Program-made: the position numbers and the translations under genes
The notes under the pieces: model-generated
The model's database searches: none
What the model was told of the DNA's origin: nothing
What the model saw: the letters and a program-made list of their open reading frames with translations, nothing else
NCBI RefSeq assembly: GCF_001746365.1
Contig: NZ_MJAJ01000039.1
Span: 1 to 64,000, forward strand
Direction: 5' to 3'
Length of the DNA stretch: 64,000 nt
Source: Streptomyces sp. LUP30
Lineage (GTDB): Bacteria; Actinomycetota; Actinomycetes; Streptomycetales; Streptomycetaceae
Shown: positions 15,736 to 24,635 of the stretch, piece by piece
How the letters are laid out: each line of letters opens with the position of its first letter
Numbering within the stretch: the stretch's first letter is position 1

Positions 15736-17292
15736 GTGACGACAACGACACCCACCGACGTACGCCCCGACCCGCCGCACTCCCCCGACGCCGGCGACGG
15801 CTCCCTCGCCGAGTTCGGCTACCGCCAGGAACTGCACCGCAGCCTGGGCCGGTACGCCTCGTTCGCCGCCGGGTTCTCCTTCATCTCCGTCCTGACGACC
15901 GTCTTCCAGTTCTTCGCCTTCGGGTACGCCTTCGGCGGCCCGGTCTTCTTCTGGGCCTGGCCGGCGGTTCTCGCCGGCCAGCTGCTGGTCGCCGCGTGCT
16001 TCGCGGAACTGGCCGCGCGCTACCCGATCTCCGGCGCCATCTACCAGTGGTCGTCGCGGCTGTCGACGCCCTCGTTCGGCTGGTTCGCGGGCTGGATCAT
16101 GGTGATCGGGCAGATCGTCGTCGTCGCCGCGGCCGCGCTGGCCCTGCAGATGGTGCTGCCGGCCATCTGGTCCGGCTTCCAGCTGATCGGCTCCGACCCG
16201 GCCCCCACCTCCCCGGACGGCGCGGCCAACGCGGCCCTGCTCGGGGTGCTCCTGCTGGTGCTGACGACGCTCGTGAACATCCTGGACAACCGCGTGATGT
16301 CCATGATCAACCGGATCGGCGTGACCGCCGAGATCATCGGCGCGGTGCTCATCGTCGTCCTCCTGCTCACCCACTCCGAGCGCACCCCCGGCATCACCTT
16401 CCACACCGAAGGGGCGGCTGGCGGCGGCCTGTTCGGGGCGCTGCTCGTGGGCTCGTTCACGGCTGCCTACGTGATGATCGGCTTCGACAGCGCGGGCGAG
16501 ATGAGCGAGGAGACGCACCACCCGAGGCGCACCGCGCCCCGCACGATCCTCACGGCCCTCGGCGCGGCCGGCCTGCTCGGCGGGCTGATCGTGCTGGGCG
16601 GCCTGCTGGCCGCGCCCAGCCTGACGGACGGACGGCTCGGGGTCGACGGACTCAGCTACGTCCTCACCAGCAGCCTCGGCGACGGGGTCGGCAAGGCACT
16701 GCTGGCGGACGTGGTCGTGGCGATCGCGGTGGCGACGCTGGCCATCCAGACCGCGGCCTGCAGGATGCTGTTCTCCATGGCCCGCGACGGTCAGCTCCCG
16801 TTCTCCGCCCGCCTCGCCCGCGTCAACGGCCGCACCGGCATGCCGAGCGCCCCCGCACTGGTCGTCGGCGCCCTCGCCGCCGCCCTGCTGCTGCTGAACT
16901 TCGCCTCGCCGGACGCTTTCCTGGCCATCGGCACCACCTGCATCGTGATGCTGTACCTGGCGTACGCGATGGTCACCGGCCCGCTGCTGCTGCGCCGGCT
17001 GCGCGGCGGGTTCCCCTCGGGCGGCACGGACGAGACGGGCGCCCGCCTGTTCTCCCTGGGCCGCTGGGGCGTTCCGGTCAACGCCCTCGCGCTCCTGTAC
17101 GGCCTGCTGATGACGGTCAATCTGGCCTGGCCGCGTGCGGCGGTGTACGACCCGGCGGGCGGCCACTGGTACTTCCAGTGGTTCACCGTGCTGTTCCTCG
17201 GTGCGACGGTCGCCGTCGGCGTGGCCTACCGGGCCTGGCGCAGGCGGTCGGCGGAGCCCGCCGGGGCCGTGCCGGAGGCGGCTGCGGCGTGA
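15736..17292 (+). CDS. APC-family amino acid/amine permease
   Basis: A 518-residue permease of the amino acid-polyamine-organocation superfamily with about twelve transmembrane segments. The first helices carry FAAGFSFISVLTTVFQFFAFGYAFGGP, then AELAARYPISGAIYQW and GFDSAGEMSEETHHPRRTAPR (the conserved cytoplasmic E-E segment). The start is GTG at 15736. The gene stands alone between PadR and GNAT genes, but its promoter carries the same inverted repeat as the guanidine/urea carboxylase operon 9 kb away. It is therefore probably the uptake permease for that pathway's substrate. Substrate assignment is inference; the family includes GABA, choline-like and amine permeases. Confidence 0.88.
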   Translation: MTTTTPTDVRPDPPHSPDAGDGSLAEFGYRQELHRSLGRYASFAAGFSFISVLTTVFQFFAFGYAFGGPVFFWAWPAVLAGQLLVAACFAELAARYPISGAIYQWSSRLSTPSFGWFAGWIMVIGQIVVVAAAALALQMVLPAIWSGFQLIGSDPAPTSPDGAANAALLGVLLLVLTTLVNILDNRVMSMINRIGVTAEIIGAVLIVVLLLTHSERTPGITFHTEGAAGGGLFGALLVGSFTAAYVMIGFDSAGEMSEETHHPRRTAPRTILTALGAAGLLGGLIVLGGLLAAPSLTDGRLGVDGLSYVLTSSLGDGVGKALLADVVVAIAVATLAIQTAACRMLFSMARDGQLPFSARLARVNGRTGMPSAPALVVGALAAALLLLNFASPDAFLAIGTTCIVMLYLAYAMVTGPLLLRRLRGGFPSGGTDETGARLFSLGRWGVPVNALALLYGLLMTVNLAWPRAAVYDPAGGHWYFQWFTVLFLGATVAVGVAYRAWRRRSAEPAGAVPEAAAA

Positions 17293-17294
17293 GG

Positions 17295-17314
17295 CCCGCA
17301 CGCGCGCGTGCGGG
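17295..17314. terminator. 20-base perfect palindrome between convergent genes
   Basis: CCCGCACGCGCGCGTGCGGG reads the same on both strands and lies 2 bases after the permease stop and 11 bases from the GNAT stop. As RNA it would fold into a hairpin in either direction, suiting a shared terminator. Confidence 0.65.
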
Positions 17315-17325
17315 GAGCGGTCCGC

Positions 17326-17907
17326 TCAGTCGCCCTGCACGCGCGCGTGGACGTGCATGTCGTGCCAGCCGTCCGGGTGCAGGCAGGCGCTGCGCCTGGT
17401 GCCCTCCAGGGTGAAACCGGCCTTGCCGGCGACCCGGCAGGAGGCCTCGTTGGCGGTGGCGTGATGCAGTTCGAGCCGGTGGAAGCCGATCTCGTCGAGG
17501 GCCCAGCGCGTCAGGGCGGTGGTGGCCCGGGGGGCTACTCCCCGGCCGCGGGCCGTCCTGGTGGTCCAGTACGCGACCTCCGCGACGCCCTCGTCGAGCA
17601 GGATGCTGCGCAGCGCCACCCGGCCCAGCAGTTCGTCGGTGTCCGAGTCGACGACGGCCCACTGGGCGGTGCGCTCCTCCTCCCAGGCCGCGCGCCATTC
17701 CCTGATCCAGCCGGTCACCTCTTCCTCGGAGTCGGCGGCGCGGATGTGCCACTGGTGCATCGCCGGGTCCTGGAAGGCGGCGTGCACGGCGGGGGCGTCC
17801 TCGGGCCGCCAGGGACGCAGGAGGAGCCCGTCGCCGGTGGGGAGCACGGGTTGCGGGGCGCCCGAGAGGGTCCGGGCGGGCAGGACGGGGCCGACTGTGT
17901 AGGGCAT
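17326..17907 (-). CDS. GNAT-family N-acetyltransferase (RimJ/RimL-like)
   Basis: A 193-residue acetyltransferase of the RimJ/RimL type. It has LRPWRPEDAPAVHAAFQDP near the N-terminus, the acetyl-CoA loop in TTRTARGRGVAPRATTALTRWAL, and the C-terminal GFHRLELHHATANEASCRVAGKAGFTLEGTRR. Such enzymes acetylate protein N-termini or small amines; the substrate is unknown. The ATG at 17907 is chosen because AGGA lies 8 bases upstream; an in-frame ATG at 17916 has a ribosome-binding site too close to it. It is divergent from the pseudouridine synthase gene. Confidence 0.88.
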   Translation of the reverse strand: MPYTVGPVLPARTLSGAPQPVLPTGDGLLLRPWRPEDAPAVHAAFQDPAMHQWHIRAADSEEEVTGWIREWRAAWEEERTAQWAVVDSDTDELLGRVALRSILLDEGVAEVAYWTTRTARGRGVAPRATTALTRWALDEIGFHRLELHHATANEASCRVAGKAGFTLEGTRRSACLHPDGWHDMHVHARVQGD

Positions 17908-17974
17908 GAACCGCATCCTGCCGACGGCACGCGAGGAGTCAACCGACTTTTCCGTCGCCGTACGCTTGACCCCG

Positions 17975-18964
17975 ATGAGACGTCGTACGCCGCCCCCGCC
18001 CTCTCCGCTGCCGCAACGCGACGGGATCGACCCGGTGCGGGTGCGGCTGCCGGGCGAGGGCTCCTGGGCCACCGTCCGGGAGTACCTGGTGGAGCGGCTC
18101 GGCGCGGCGCGTGCCGGGGTCGTGGACGCCATGCTGGAGGCCGGGCACATCGTCGGCGCCGACGGGCGGGCGGTGAGGGCGGACACGGCCTGTGCGCCGG
18201 GGACGTTCGTCTGGTACCACCGCGAACCGCCGCCCGAGACGCCCGTGCCGTTCCCGCTGGAGATCGTGTACCGCGACGAGCACCTGGTCGTCGCCGACAA
18301 GCCGCACTTCCTCGCCACCACCCCGCGCGGCGGTCATGTCGTCGAGACCGCGCTGGCCCGGCTGCGGCGGGAGCTGGGCGTCCCCGCGCTGGGCGCCGCG
18401 CACCGGCTCGACCGGCTCACCGCCGGTCTGGTCCTGTTCGTCGTGCGCCCGGAGGAGCGCGGCGCGTACCAGACGCTGTTCCGCGACCGCCGGGTGCGCA
18501 AGGTGTACGAGGCCATCGCGCCGTACGATCCCGGGCTCGCGCTGCCCCGGACGGTGCGCAGCCGGATCGTCAAGGAGCGGGGCGTCCTGGCCGCCTACGA
18601 GGTGGCGGGCGAGCCGAACGCGGTGAGCCGCGTCGAGCTCGTCGAGCACGGGGCGCGGGGGCTCGGCCGGTACCGGCTGCTGCCCGCCACCGGCCAGACC
18701 CATCAGTTGCGCGTCCATATGAGCGCGCTCGGCGTGCCGATCCTCGGCGATCCGCTGTACCCGGAGGTGGCCGACCCCGTGCCGGCCGGCGACTTCCGGC
18801 GCCCGCTGCAACTGCTGGCGCGGGAGCTGGAGTTCACCGATCCGGTCACCGGGCGGCGGCACCTGCTGCGCAGCGGGCGCGCCCTGGACGCCTGGGCGTC
18901 GTACGACCGTTGGGCCGCCGCCCCGCAGCCGCGGGACGACCGGCCGCCGGACGCGGTTCAGTAA
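17975..18964 (+). CDS. RluA-family pseudouridine synthase
   Basis: A 329-residue RNA pseudouridine synthase. An S4-like N-terminal part (LVERLGAARAGVVDAMLEAGHIVGADGRAV) precedes the catalytic domain with VVADKPHFLATTP, the catalytic Asp in AAHRLDRLTAGLVLF (motif HRLDxxTxG), GRYRLLPATGQTHQLRVHMSALGVPILGDPLYP and RPLQLLARELEF. It would modify a uridine in rRNA or tRNA. The ATG at 17975 is preferred to an in-frame ATG at 17906 that lies inside the promoter of the divergent GNAT gene. It overlaps the convergent rarE gene by 7 bases. Confidence 0.9.
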   Translation: MRRRTPPPPSPLPQRDGIDPVRVRLPGEGSWATVREYLVERLGAARAGVVDAMLEAGHIVGADGRAVRADTACAPGTFVWYHREPPPETPVPFPLEIVYRDEHLVVADKPHFLATTPRGGHVVETALARLRRELGVPALGAAHRLDRLTAGLVLFVVRPEERGAYQTLFRDRRVRKVYEAIAPYDPGLALPRTVRSRIVKERGVLAAYEVAGEPNAVSRVELVEHGARGLGRYRLLPATGQTHQLRVHMSALGVPILGDPLYPEVADPVPAGDFRRPLQLLARELEFTDPVTGRRHLLRSGRALDAWASYDRWAAAPQPRDDRPPDAVQ

Positions 18965-20466
18965 CCGCGCCACCAGGCGAGGAAGCGCCGCCAGGCGTTC
19001 GGCCGGCGGGCCGGGCCCGTGGGCTGCGGGGTGGCCGGCGCGGACTGCGGCGCGGGCGCGGGCGTCTGCGCCGGGGCGGCCGCCGGCTCGCGGACGGGCG
19101 CCGGGGCGGGCTGCGGCGCCGTGCCCACCGGCGGCGTCAGGCGCTGCGGCGGGATCGGGGCGTGGCTCGGCTTGTGCTTGACGTCCTGCTGTTCCTTGGG
19201 TTCGAAGCGCACCGGCAGCGCCACCAGGTGCCGCGAGGCGATCGACATCGTCCACCGCAACTCGTCCTCGGCGCAGTCGAGTTGCACGTCGGGCAGCCGC
19301 ATCAGCAGCGCGTCGACACCGACGTCGGCGATCGCCCGTCCGATGTCCTGGCCGGGGCACTCGTGCGGACCGCTGCCGAAGGCGAGGTGGGAGCGGTTGC
19401 CCTGCATGTGGGCGGACAGGTCGGGGCGCACCCGGGGGTCCACGTTGCCGGGCGCGGGCGCGAAGAAGAGGCCGTCGCCGCGGCGGATGCGCTGGCCCCC
19501 CAACTCCGTGTCCTGCTTGGCGAAGTAGCCGAAGATGGTGCTGAAGGGGGGCTCGTCCCACAGGGACTGCTCGACCGCCTCCGCCACCGTCATCTGGCCA
19601 CCGTTGAGCCGGGCGAGGAAGCGCGGGTCGGTGAGGACCATGCGCAGCGCGTTGGAGAGCAGGTTGACGGTGGCCTCGTACGCGGCGAAGAGCACCAGGC
19701 GCAGATGTTCCCTGACCTCGTCGTCGGTGAGTCCCGCCGGGTGGGTGACGAGGTGGCTGGTGAAGTCCTCCTCGGGCTTGGCGCGGCGGCGGGCGGTGAG
19801 CCGGGCGAGGGCCCCGACGACGTACTCATGGCTGGAGACGGCGGTCTCGCTGCCCTTGAGGGCGTCGCGGGCGGCGTGCACCATCTTGTCGTTGTACTCG
19901 TCGGGCATGCCGAGGACGTGGCACATCACGGCCATCGGGAGGTGCTCGGCGAAGTCGCCGACGAGGTCGGCCCGGCCCTGCTCGCAGAAGCGGTTGACCA
20001 GGCGCTGACTTGAGCGGTTGATGTAGCGGCGCACACTGCGGTCGTCGATGGTCGCCATGGCCGCCGTGACCGCGCCCCGCAGCCGCTTGTGCTCGTCGCC
20101 CTCGGCGTGGGCGCAGATGGGCTGCCAGGCGATGTGCGGCATCAGCGGGTGGTCGGGCCGGACCCTGCCCTGCAGCAGCTGCGACCAGATGCGGCTGTCC
20201 TTCGTGAACTGCGAGGGCGTGCGCACCATGCGCAGGTTCTCGGCGTGTCCGAGGACCATCCACATCGGCAGGTCGTCGTGGAGCAGGACCGGCGCCACGG
20301 GGCCGTGTTCCTCGCGCAGCCGCTCGTACAGTTCGTTCAGGTCCTCCGCGCCGGGGCCGTACAGGCGGGCCAGTCCGCCGGGGCCCCGCACGTGCGCGGG
20401 GCAGCCGGGCGGCGGGTCCAGGGCGAGGTCGCGCGGGCCGGTCGGGGTGGGGTGTTCGGGAGTCAC
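18958..20466 (-). CDS. rarE: Conservon cytochrome P450 (CYP157-like), lacks EXXR
   Basis: A 502-residue P450, last gene of the rar (cvn9) conservon. The heme-binding loop FGSGPHECPGQ places the axial Cys at 370, and the I-helix is LVLFAAYEATVNLL near 257-270. The K-helix position where P450s have EXXR reads EQSLW (299-303), so the arginine is missing, as reported for the CYP157 family. Residues about 425-485 form a Pro/Ala-rich linker, and the protein ends WRRFLAWWRGY, an aromatic-basic tail that could bind a membrane or the other conservon proteins. In S. coelicolor the rar genes affect aerial mycelium formation. It starts 76 bases after rarD. Catalytic substrate unknown. Confidence 0.9.
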   Translation of the reverse strand: MTPEHPTPTGPRDLALDPPPGCPAHVRGPGGLARLYGPGAEDLNELYERLREEHGPVAPVLLHDDLPMWMVLGHAENLRMVRTPSQFTKDSRIWSQLLQGRVRPDHPLMPHIAWQPICAHAEGDEHKRLRGAVTAAMATIDDRSVRRYINRSSQRLVNRFCEQGRADLVGDFAEHLPMAVMCHVLGMPDEYNDKMVHAARDALKGSETAVSSHEYVVGALARLTARRRAKPEEDFTSHLVTHPAGLTDDEVREHLRLVLFAAYEATVNLLSNALRMVLTDPRFLARLNGGQMTVAEAVEQSLWDEPPFSTIFGYFAKQDTELGGQRIRRGDGLFFAPAPGNVDPRVRPDLSAHMQGNRSHLAFGSGPHECPGQDIGRAIADVGVDALLMRLPDVQLDCAEDELRWTMSIASRHLVALPVRFEPKEQQDVKHKPSHAPIPPQRLTPPVGTAPQPAPAPVREPAAAPAQTPAPAPQSAPATPQPTGPARRPNAWRRFLAWWRGY

Positions 20467-20542
20467 AGGGGGTCGCTCCGCAACTGTGCTGAATCCGGCG
20501 TCGTGCCGGATCCGGTGTCGGTGGATGGTGGTGCCGTGCGGG

Positions 20543-21163
20543 TCAGGTGAGGCTGCGGCTCAGAGCCAGGGAGTGCAGGAACCGCATGAGGGTCATCAGG
20601 ACGTCCCGGCTGGAGGCGCGACGGCGGACGTCGCACTCCACGATCGGGATCTCGGGCGGCAGGTCGAGCGCGGCCCGCAGGTCATCGAGGGGGTAACGGG
20701 GTCCGTCGGGGAAGGTGTTGACGGCGACGACGAACGGCACGCCGCCCTCCTCCAGCCGGCCCATCACCTCGAAGCTGACCTCGATGCGGCGGGTGTCGAC
20801 CAGGACGACCGCGCCGAGCGCGCCCTCGAACAGCCCGTTCCACAGGAACCAGAAGCGTTCCTGGCCGGGCGTCCCGAAGAGGTAGAGGACGACCTGCTCG
20901 GTGATGCGGATACGGCCGAAGTCCATGGCCACGGTGGTGGCGGTCTTGGTCTCGGAGCCGTAGTTGTCGTCGACCCCGATACCCGCCTGGGTCATGGTCT
21001 CCTCGGTGGTCAGCGGCCTGATCTCGCTGACGGAGCCGACCATGGTGGTCTTGCCGACGCCGAAGCCGCCCACGATGACGATCTTCGCCGCGGCCGTGGT
21101 GGTGTGCGGCAGATGGTCCTCGGCCCGTGGGCCGGGGATCGTGTCAGAGCCGTTGAAGTCCAT
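20543..21163 (-). CDS. rarD: Conservon Ras-like GTP-binding protein
   Basis: A 206-residue small GTPase of the bacterial MglA-like/CvnD group. It has the P-loop GGFGVGKTT (G1, residues 32-40), the switch region PLTTEETMTQAGIGVDD, and a G3 region reading YLFGTPGQERFWFLW (GTPGQ in place of DxxGQ). G4 appears as AVNTF rather than NKxD. It is the output switch of the conservon, thought to respond to the sensor-like RarA and roadblock RarB at the membrane, in a manner compared to eukaryotic G-protein signalling. Its start overlaps rarC by 20 bases. Confidence 0.92.
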   Translation of the reverse strand: MDFNGSDTIPGPRAEDHLPHTTTAAAKIVIVGGFGVGKTTMVGSVSEIRPLTTEETMTQAGIGVDDNYGSETKTATTVAMDFGRIRITEQVVLYLFGTPGQERFWFLWNGLFEGALGAVVLVDTRRIEVSFEVMGRLEEGGVPFVVAVNTFPDGPRYPLDDLRAALDLPPEIPIVECDVRRRASSRDVLMTLMRFLHSLALSRSLT

Positions 21164-21584
21164 GCATCACCGCTTCGAGAAGGGAACGGTCGGGGAGCTG
21201 CTGCCGGACGATGGGGGCCCGCGCCTGGACGAGCTCGGCCGCCAGCATCTCGGTGAGCAGCACCGTCACCACGCTGAACGGCAGGCGCAGATAGGCCGAG
21301 ATCTCGGCCACGGACAGCGGGGCGGCGCACATCCGCAGCACCGCCGTCTGTTCCGGGGTCGCCGACGAGGGTGCCTCGGCACGCGCCACGATCAGCGTGA
21401 CGAGGTCGACGGGCGCGCGTTCGCCGTCCGCGCCCGTGATGATGTACAGCCGCTCAGGGTTCTTGCCCTCCCCCTCGTTCCCGTCCTGGCCGTCCGCCGG
21501 GGAGGGTGCGGACGGCGGGACCGGTGGGGGCGGCGGGGACGGCTGGGGCAGAGGTTGTCGCCGACGGCGTTGCGGAGGGGTCAT
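21144..21584 (-). CDS. rarC: Conservon DUF742 winged-helix protein
   Basis: A 146-residue protein with a disordered Pro/Gln-rich N-terminus (residues 1-40) and a DUF742 domain: RLYIITGADGERAPVDLVTLIV, a winged-helix-like part SVAEISAYLRLPFSVVTVLLTEMLAAELV, and the ending RSLLEAVMHGLQRL. CvnC proteins are always encoded between the roadblock protein and the GTPase, and their role is not settled; a DNA- or partner-binding adaptor is possible. The ATG overlaps the rarB stop (ATGA). Confidence 0.92.
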   Translation of the reverse strand: MTPPQRRRRQPLPQPSPPPPPVPPSAPSPADGQDGNEGEGKNPERLYIITGADGERAPVDLVTLIVARAEAPSSATPEQTAVLRMCAAPLSVAEISAYLRLPFSVVTVLLTEMLAAELVQARAPIVRQQLPDRSLLEAVMHGLQRL

Positions 21585-21988
21585 ACGCTCTGCCCGTTGC
21601 GGCGGGGCGGGCTGGTCAGATGGGCGCCGATACGGACCACGAGGTCGCGCATCATGCCGCTCATCCGGCCGGCCTCGCAGCGCACGTCGGCGAGGACGGC
21701 GAGGTAGGCGTTGGCGCCGGCGGACATCATGTAGAAGTAGGCGCCGCTCAGGTCGATGACGACCATGTCCATCTCGCCGCTGCTGGAGTGGATCTCCTGG
21801 CCCACGGCGGCGGCCAGGCTCTGCAGGCCGGCGCAGGCCGCGGCGACGCGGTCGGCGGCGTCGGGGTCGCCGGCGTAGCGGGCGATGCGCAGTCCGTCGG
21901 CCGAGAGCACGACGATCATCTCGATGCCGGGAACCCCGTCATAGAGCTCCTTGAGCAGCCAGTCGAAGTTTTGGCGCTGCTGGATCAC
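21581..21988 (-). CDS. rarB: Conservon roadblock/LC7 protein
   Basis: A 135-residue roadblock/LC7-fold protein (FDWLLKELYDGVPGIEMIVVLSADGLRIAR ... MDMVVIDLSGAYFYMMSAGANAYLAVLAD). In MglB and conservon systems these proteins act as GAPs or regulators of the partner GTPase, here RarD. The GTG start overlaps the rarA stop as GTGA and has an AGGGG ribosome-binding site. Length and order match other cvnB genes. Confidence 0.93.
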   Translation of the reverse strand: MIQQRQNFDWLLKELYDGVPGIEMIVVLSADGLRIARYAGDPDAADRVAAACAGLQSLAAAVGQEIHSSSGEMDMVVIDLSGAYFYMMSAGANAYLAVLADVRCEAGRMSGMMRDLVVRIGAHLTSPPRRNGQSV

Positions 21989-23610
21989 GTGAGGTCCCCT
22001 TCATCGTCGGCCTCGGTCTCGGCCTTGTCCTCGAGCAGGTGCAGGTAGGCGGTGGGATTGCGGGTGAAGTCGGTGGGGTGCGCTCCCGGCGGGGCCGCCT
22101 TCACCAGGCCCTCCCAGAAGGCCTCGAACGCCAGGCCGGGCTCGCGCCGCTTCTCCTCGGGCTGCGGCTCGGGCTCGGGCCGCGCGAACGGGTCGGGCTT
22201 GCCCTCGCGTGCGGCGTCCTGTGCGGCGTACGCCTCCCGGTAGCGCTGGGCGATGGAGACGGTGGTCTTGCTGCGGCGTTGCGGCAGGCCCTGCTCGGTC
22301 CACTCGGTGACCTCGGGCACCTCGTCGTCGGTCAGGGAGACTCCGGCGGGGATGCGGGCGTTGGTGGGACGGCGCTTCTTCGGCGGCCGCTTGGGGCCCT
22401 CGCCGATCTGACTCAGGTCGATCTGCGGCACGGCGGTGGCGCCGATGCCGTGCGCGAAGCCGGGGGCGGGATCGGAGGTCTGCATCTCGCTCGGCACGAT
22501 GAGGACGGCCCGGACGCCCCCGTATGCCGAGGTGCGCAGGGAGACCTGCAGGTTGAACGAGGTGCACAGACGGCCGACGACCGCGAGGCCCAGGCGCGGG
22601 GTGCCGCCGACGTCCTGGATGTCGACGCCCGCCTTGGCCTGCTCCAGCATGCGTTCGGCCTTGGCGCGGGCCTCTTCGCTGAGGCTGACGCCGGCGTCCT
22701 CGATCTCGATGGCGATGCCGGTCTGCACCTCGACGGCGTTGACGTGCACCTTGCTCTGCGGAGGCGAGTAGCGGGTGGCGTTGTCGAGGAGTTCGGCGAG
22801 CGCGTGGATGAGCGGCTCGACGGAGAGCCCGCCGATGTTGACCTTGGCGATGGAGTCCAGCTGGATGCGCCGGTACTCCAGGATCCGGGACATGGCGCCG
22901 CGCAGCACGCTGTACAGCGGGACAGGCTGCGGCCAGTTGCGGCTGGGGCGGCCGCCGCCGAGCACACCGATGGAGTCGGCGAGGCGGCCGATCAGCGCGG
23001 TGCCGTGGTCGATGCGCAGCAGGTCGTCGAAGACCTCGGGGTTGCGTCCGTGGTCCTCCTCCATCTCCCGCAGTTCCGCCGCCTGTTGGTGGACGATGGC
23101 CTGCATGCGGCGGGCGATGCTGACGAAGGAACGCTGGGCCGAGTCGCGCAGGGACTCCTCGTGGTCGACGATGTCGAGGATCGTGCGGACCACGGCGCGC
23201 TGCGCGTCGTCGAGTGCGCGGAAGGCGGGGTCGCTCTGGCTGAGGTCGCGCATCACCTCTCTGGGGGAATTTCCGGCCCGCAGCCAGGCCACGGCGCTGG
23301 GCACGTGCTCCTCGGCGAGGCGGCGGTTCTCCTCCGCGTGATCGGCGACGCGCCGTTCCAGGTGGGCGACGCGCCGGTCGGTCTCCGCGCGCAGTTCCCG
23401 CAGTCGCCGGCCACGGCGGACCGACTCGGCTCCCACCGCGATCACCAGGAGGGTCGCGACGGCTCCGCAGACGCCGACGGCGAGCCGGGCCGGCGTCGCC
23501 ACCAGGGCGACGGCGGCTCCGGTCGCCGCGGCCATCAGTATCGCCGGCAGCAACAGCACGCGCGCGTAGGGAAGTTCTCGGCGACCGGGTGGGGACTGAA
23601 CACTCACCAT
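21985..23610 (-). CDS. rarA: Conservon sensor histidine kinase-like ATPase
   Basis: A 541-residue membrane-anchored protein, first gene of the rar conservon. Two transmembrane segments lie near residues 17-35 and 42-62. A coiled-coil/DHp-like helical region with HATPase N-box ALAELLDNATRYSPP and G-box GLAVVGRL follows. A long charged, Pro-rich C-terminal region (about residues 400-541) is predicted to be disordered. It lacks the large extracellular loop of classical sensor kinases, and the conservon A proteins have no response regulator partner. It is thought to control the RarB/RarD GTPase module at the membrane. Confidence 0.92.
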   Translation of the reverse strand: MVSVQSPPGRRELPYARVLLLPAILMAAATGAAVALVATPARLAVGVCGAVATLLVIAVGAESVRRGRRLRELRAETDRRVAHLERRVADHAEENRRLAEEHVPSAVAWLRAGNSPREVMRDLSQSDPAFRALDDAQRAVVRTILDIVDHEESLRDSAQRSFVSIARRMQAIVHQQAAELREMEEDHGRNPEVFDDLLRIDHGTALIGRLADSIGVLGGGRPSRNWPQPVPLYSVLRGAMSRILEYRRIQLDSIAKVNIGGLSVEPLIHALAELLDNATRYSPPQSKVHVNAVEVQTGIAIEIEDAGVSLSEEARAKAERMLEQAKAGVDIQDVGGTPRLGLAVVGRLCTSFNLQVSLRTSAYGGVRAVLIVPSEMQTSDPAPGFAHGIGATAVPQIDLSQIGEGPKRPPKKRRPTNARIPAGVSLTDDEVPEVTEWTEQGLPQRRSKTTVSIAQRYREAYAAQDAAREGKPDPFARPEPEPQPEEKRREPGLAFEAFWEGLVKAAPPGAHPTDFTRNPTAYLHLLEDKAETEADDEGDLT

Positions 23611-23899
23611 GTGGGCACCCTCTGTAGGGATCTGTCGGCATCTTCGGGATATTGGGGAACAAGCGCACGAATACGCCTCAACTCGGTGCGCCGCGGGCGA
23701 GCTTAGTCCGACAGGATCATCGCCGTGTCATATTCGGCGACCGCCTGAAACCGTTCCCGTACGTGGAGTAACCTCGGCCTATTTACACGCTCTGCGATCT
23801 TTCGCACACAAGGAGTGACGGCGCACGGGCGTGCGAATCAATTCACCGGGACGGATGAGGCGACCGCGAACCGGCGATCACACACCGCGGTCGGGCCGC

Positions 23900-24526
23900 T
23901 CAGGCGCCGACGATGCGCAGGGCCGCGTCGGCGGTGGCGCCCGCGAACTCCGCGACGGAGCGGTCCGGATCGGAGCGGTGCACGAGGATGACGCCCTCGA
24001 TGAGCCCGAAGACCAGATCGGTGCGCAGATCCAGCTCGCTCTTGGCCAGCGCACCGCCCGCGGCGGTCGCGGCGATCAACTGCCGGTAGGCGTCCTTGAG
24101 TTCGGCGCGCACGGCGTGGAACCCGGCGAACCGCTCGGTGCGCACCTCGGGCAGCAGGTAGAGGCCGCCGAGATCGTGGGGGCCGCCGCACAGCAGCTCC
24201 ACGTCGGCGCGGCACAGCTCCCGGAGCCGGTCCGCGGCGGGCCGCGCGTCGTCGGCGAGCAGTTCACGCGCGTAGGCGAGCGAGGGCGTGACCGTCGACT
24301 CCAGCAGTGCGGCGAGCAGTTCCTCCTTGCCCGACACATAGTGGTACATGGAGGCCTGGCGCATGCCCGCACGCTCGGCGACGGCCCGGGTGGTGGTGGC
24401 GGCGTACCCGCGGGTGGTGAACAACTCCGCGGCGGCCACGAGAAGTTCCGCGCGTGGCGCGAGCCCGCTGTCCGGGCGCTGCGCGGCGCGCGGCCGGCCC
24501 ACTCGACGTCCGCTGCCCGACTCCAT
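23900..24526 (-). CDS. TetR-family regulator of the carboxylase operon and permease
   Basis: A 208-residue TetR-type repressor. The N-terminal helix-turn-helix is LVAAAELFTTRGYAATTTRAVAERAGMRQASMYHYVSGKEELLAALLES (residues about 20-70), and the C-terminal half is the helical ligand domain. The ATG at 24526 has GAGGA 9 bases upstream; a start further upstream at 24613 would run through the operator region. It is divergent from the DUF1989/carboxylase operon, with a perfect 20-base palindrome between them. The same palindrome lies in front of the permease at 15736. The ligand is inferred to be the pathway substrate or an intermediate (guanidine, carboxyguanidine, urea or allophanate). Confidence 0.9.
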   Translation of the reverse strand: MESGSGRRVGRPRAAQRPDSGLAPRAELLVAAAELFTTRGYAATTTRAVAERAGMRQASMYHYVSGKEELLAALLESTVTPSLAYARELLADDARPAADRLRELCRADVELLCGGPHDLGGLYLLPEVRTERFAGFHAVRAELKDAYRQLIAATAAGGALAKSELDLRTDLVFGLIEGVILVHRSDPDRSVAEFAGATADAALRIVGA

Positions 24527-24635
24527 GCGTTCGATCCTCGCACACGGCGGCCCGCGACGATCTTCGGGCGGAGCCGGTGAGGACTCGGTAACCGCCCCGC
24601 AACCCGAGGGCAACGGCGGCGACCCGACGCGGCCC

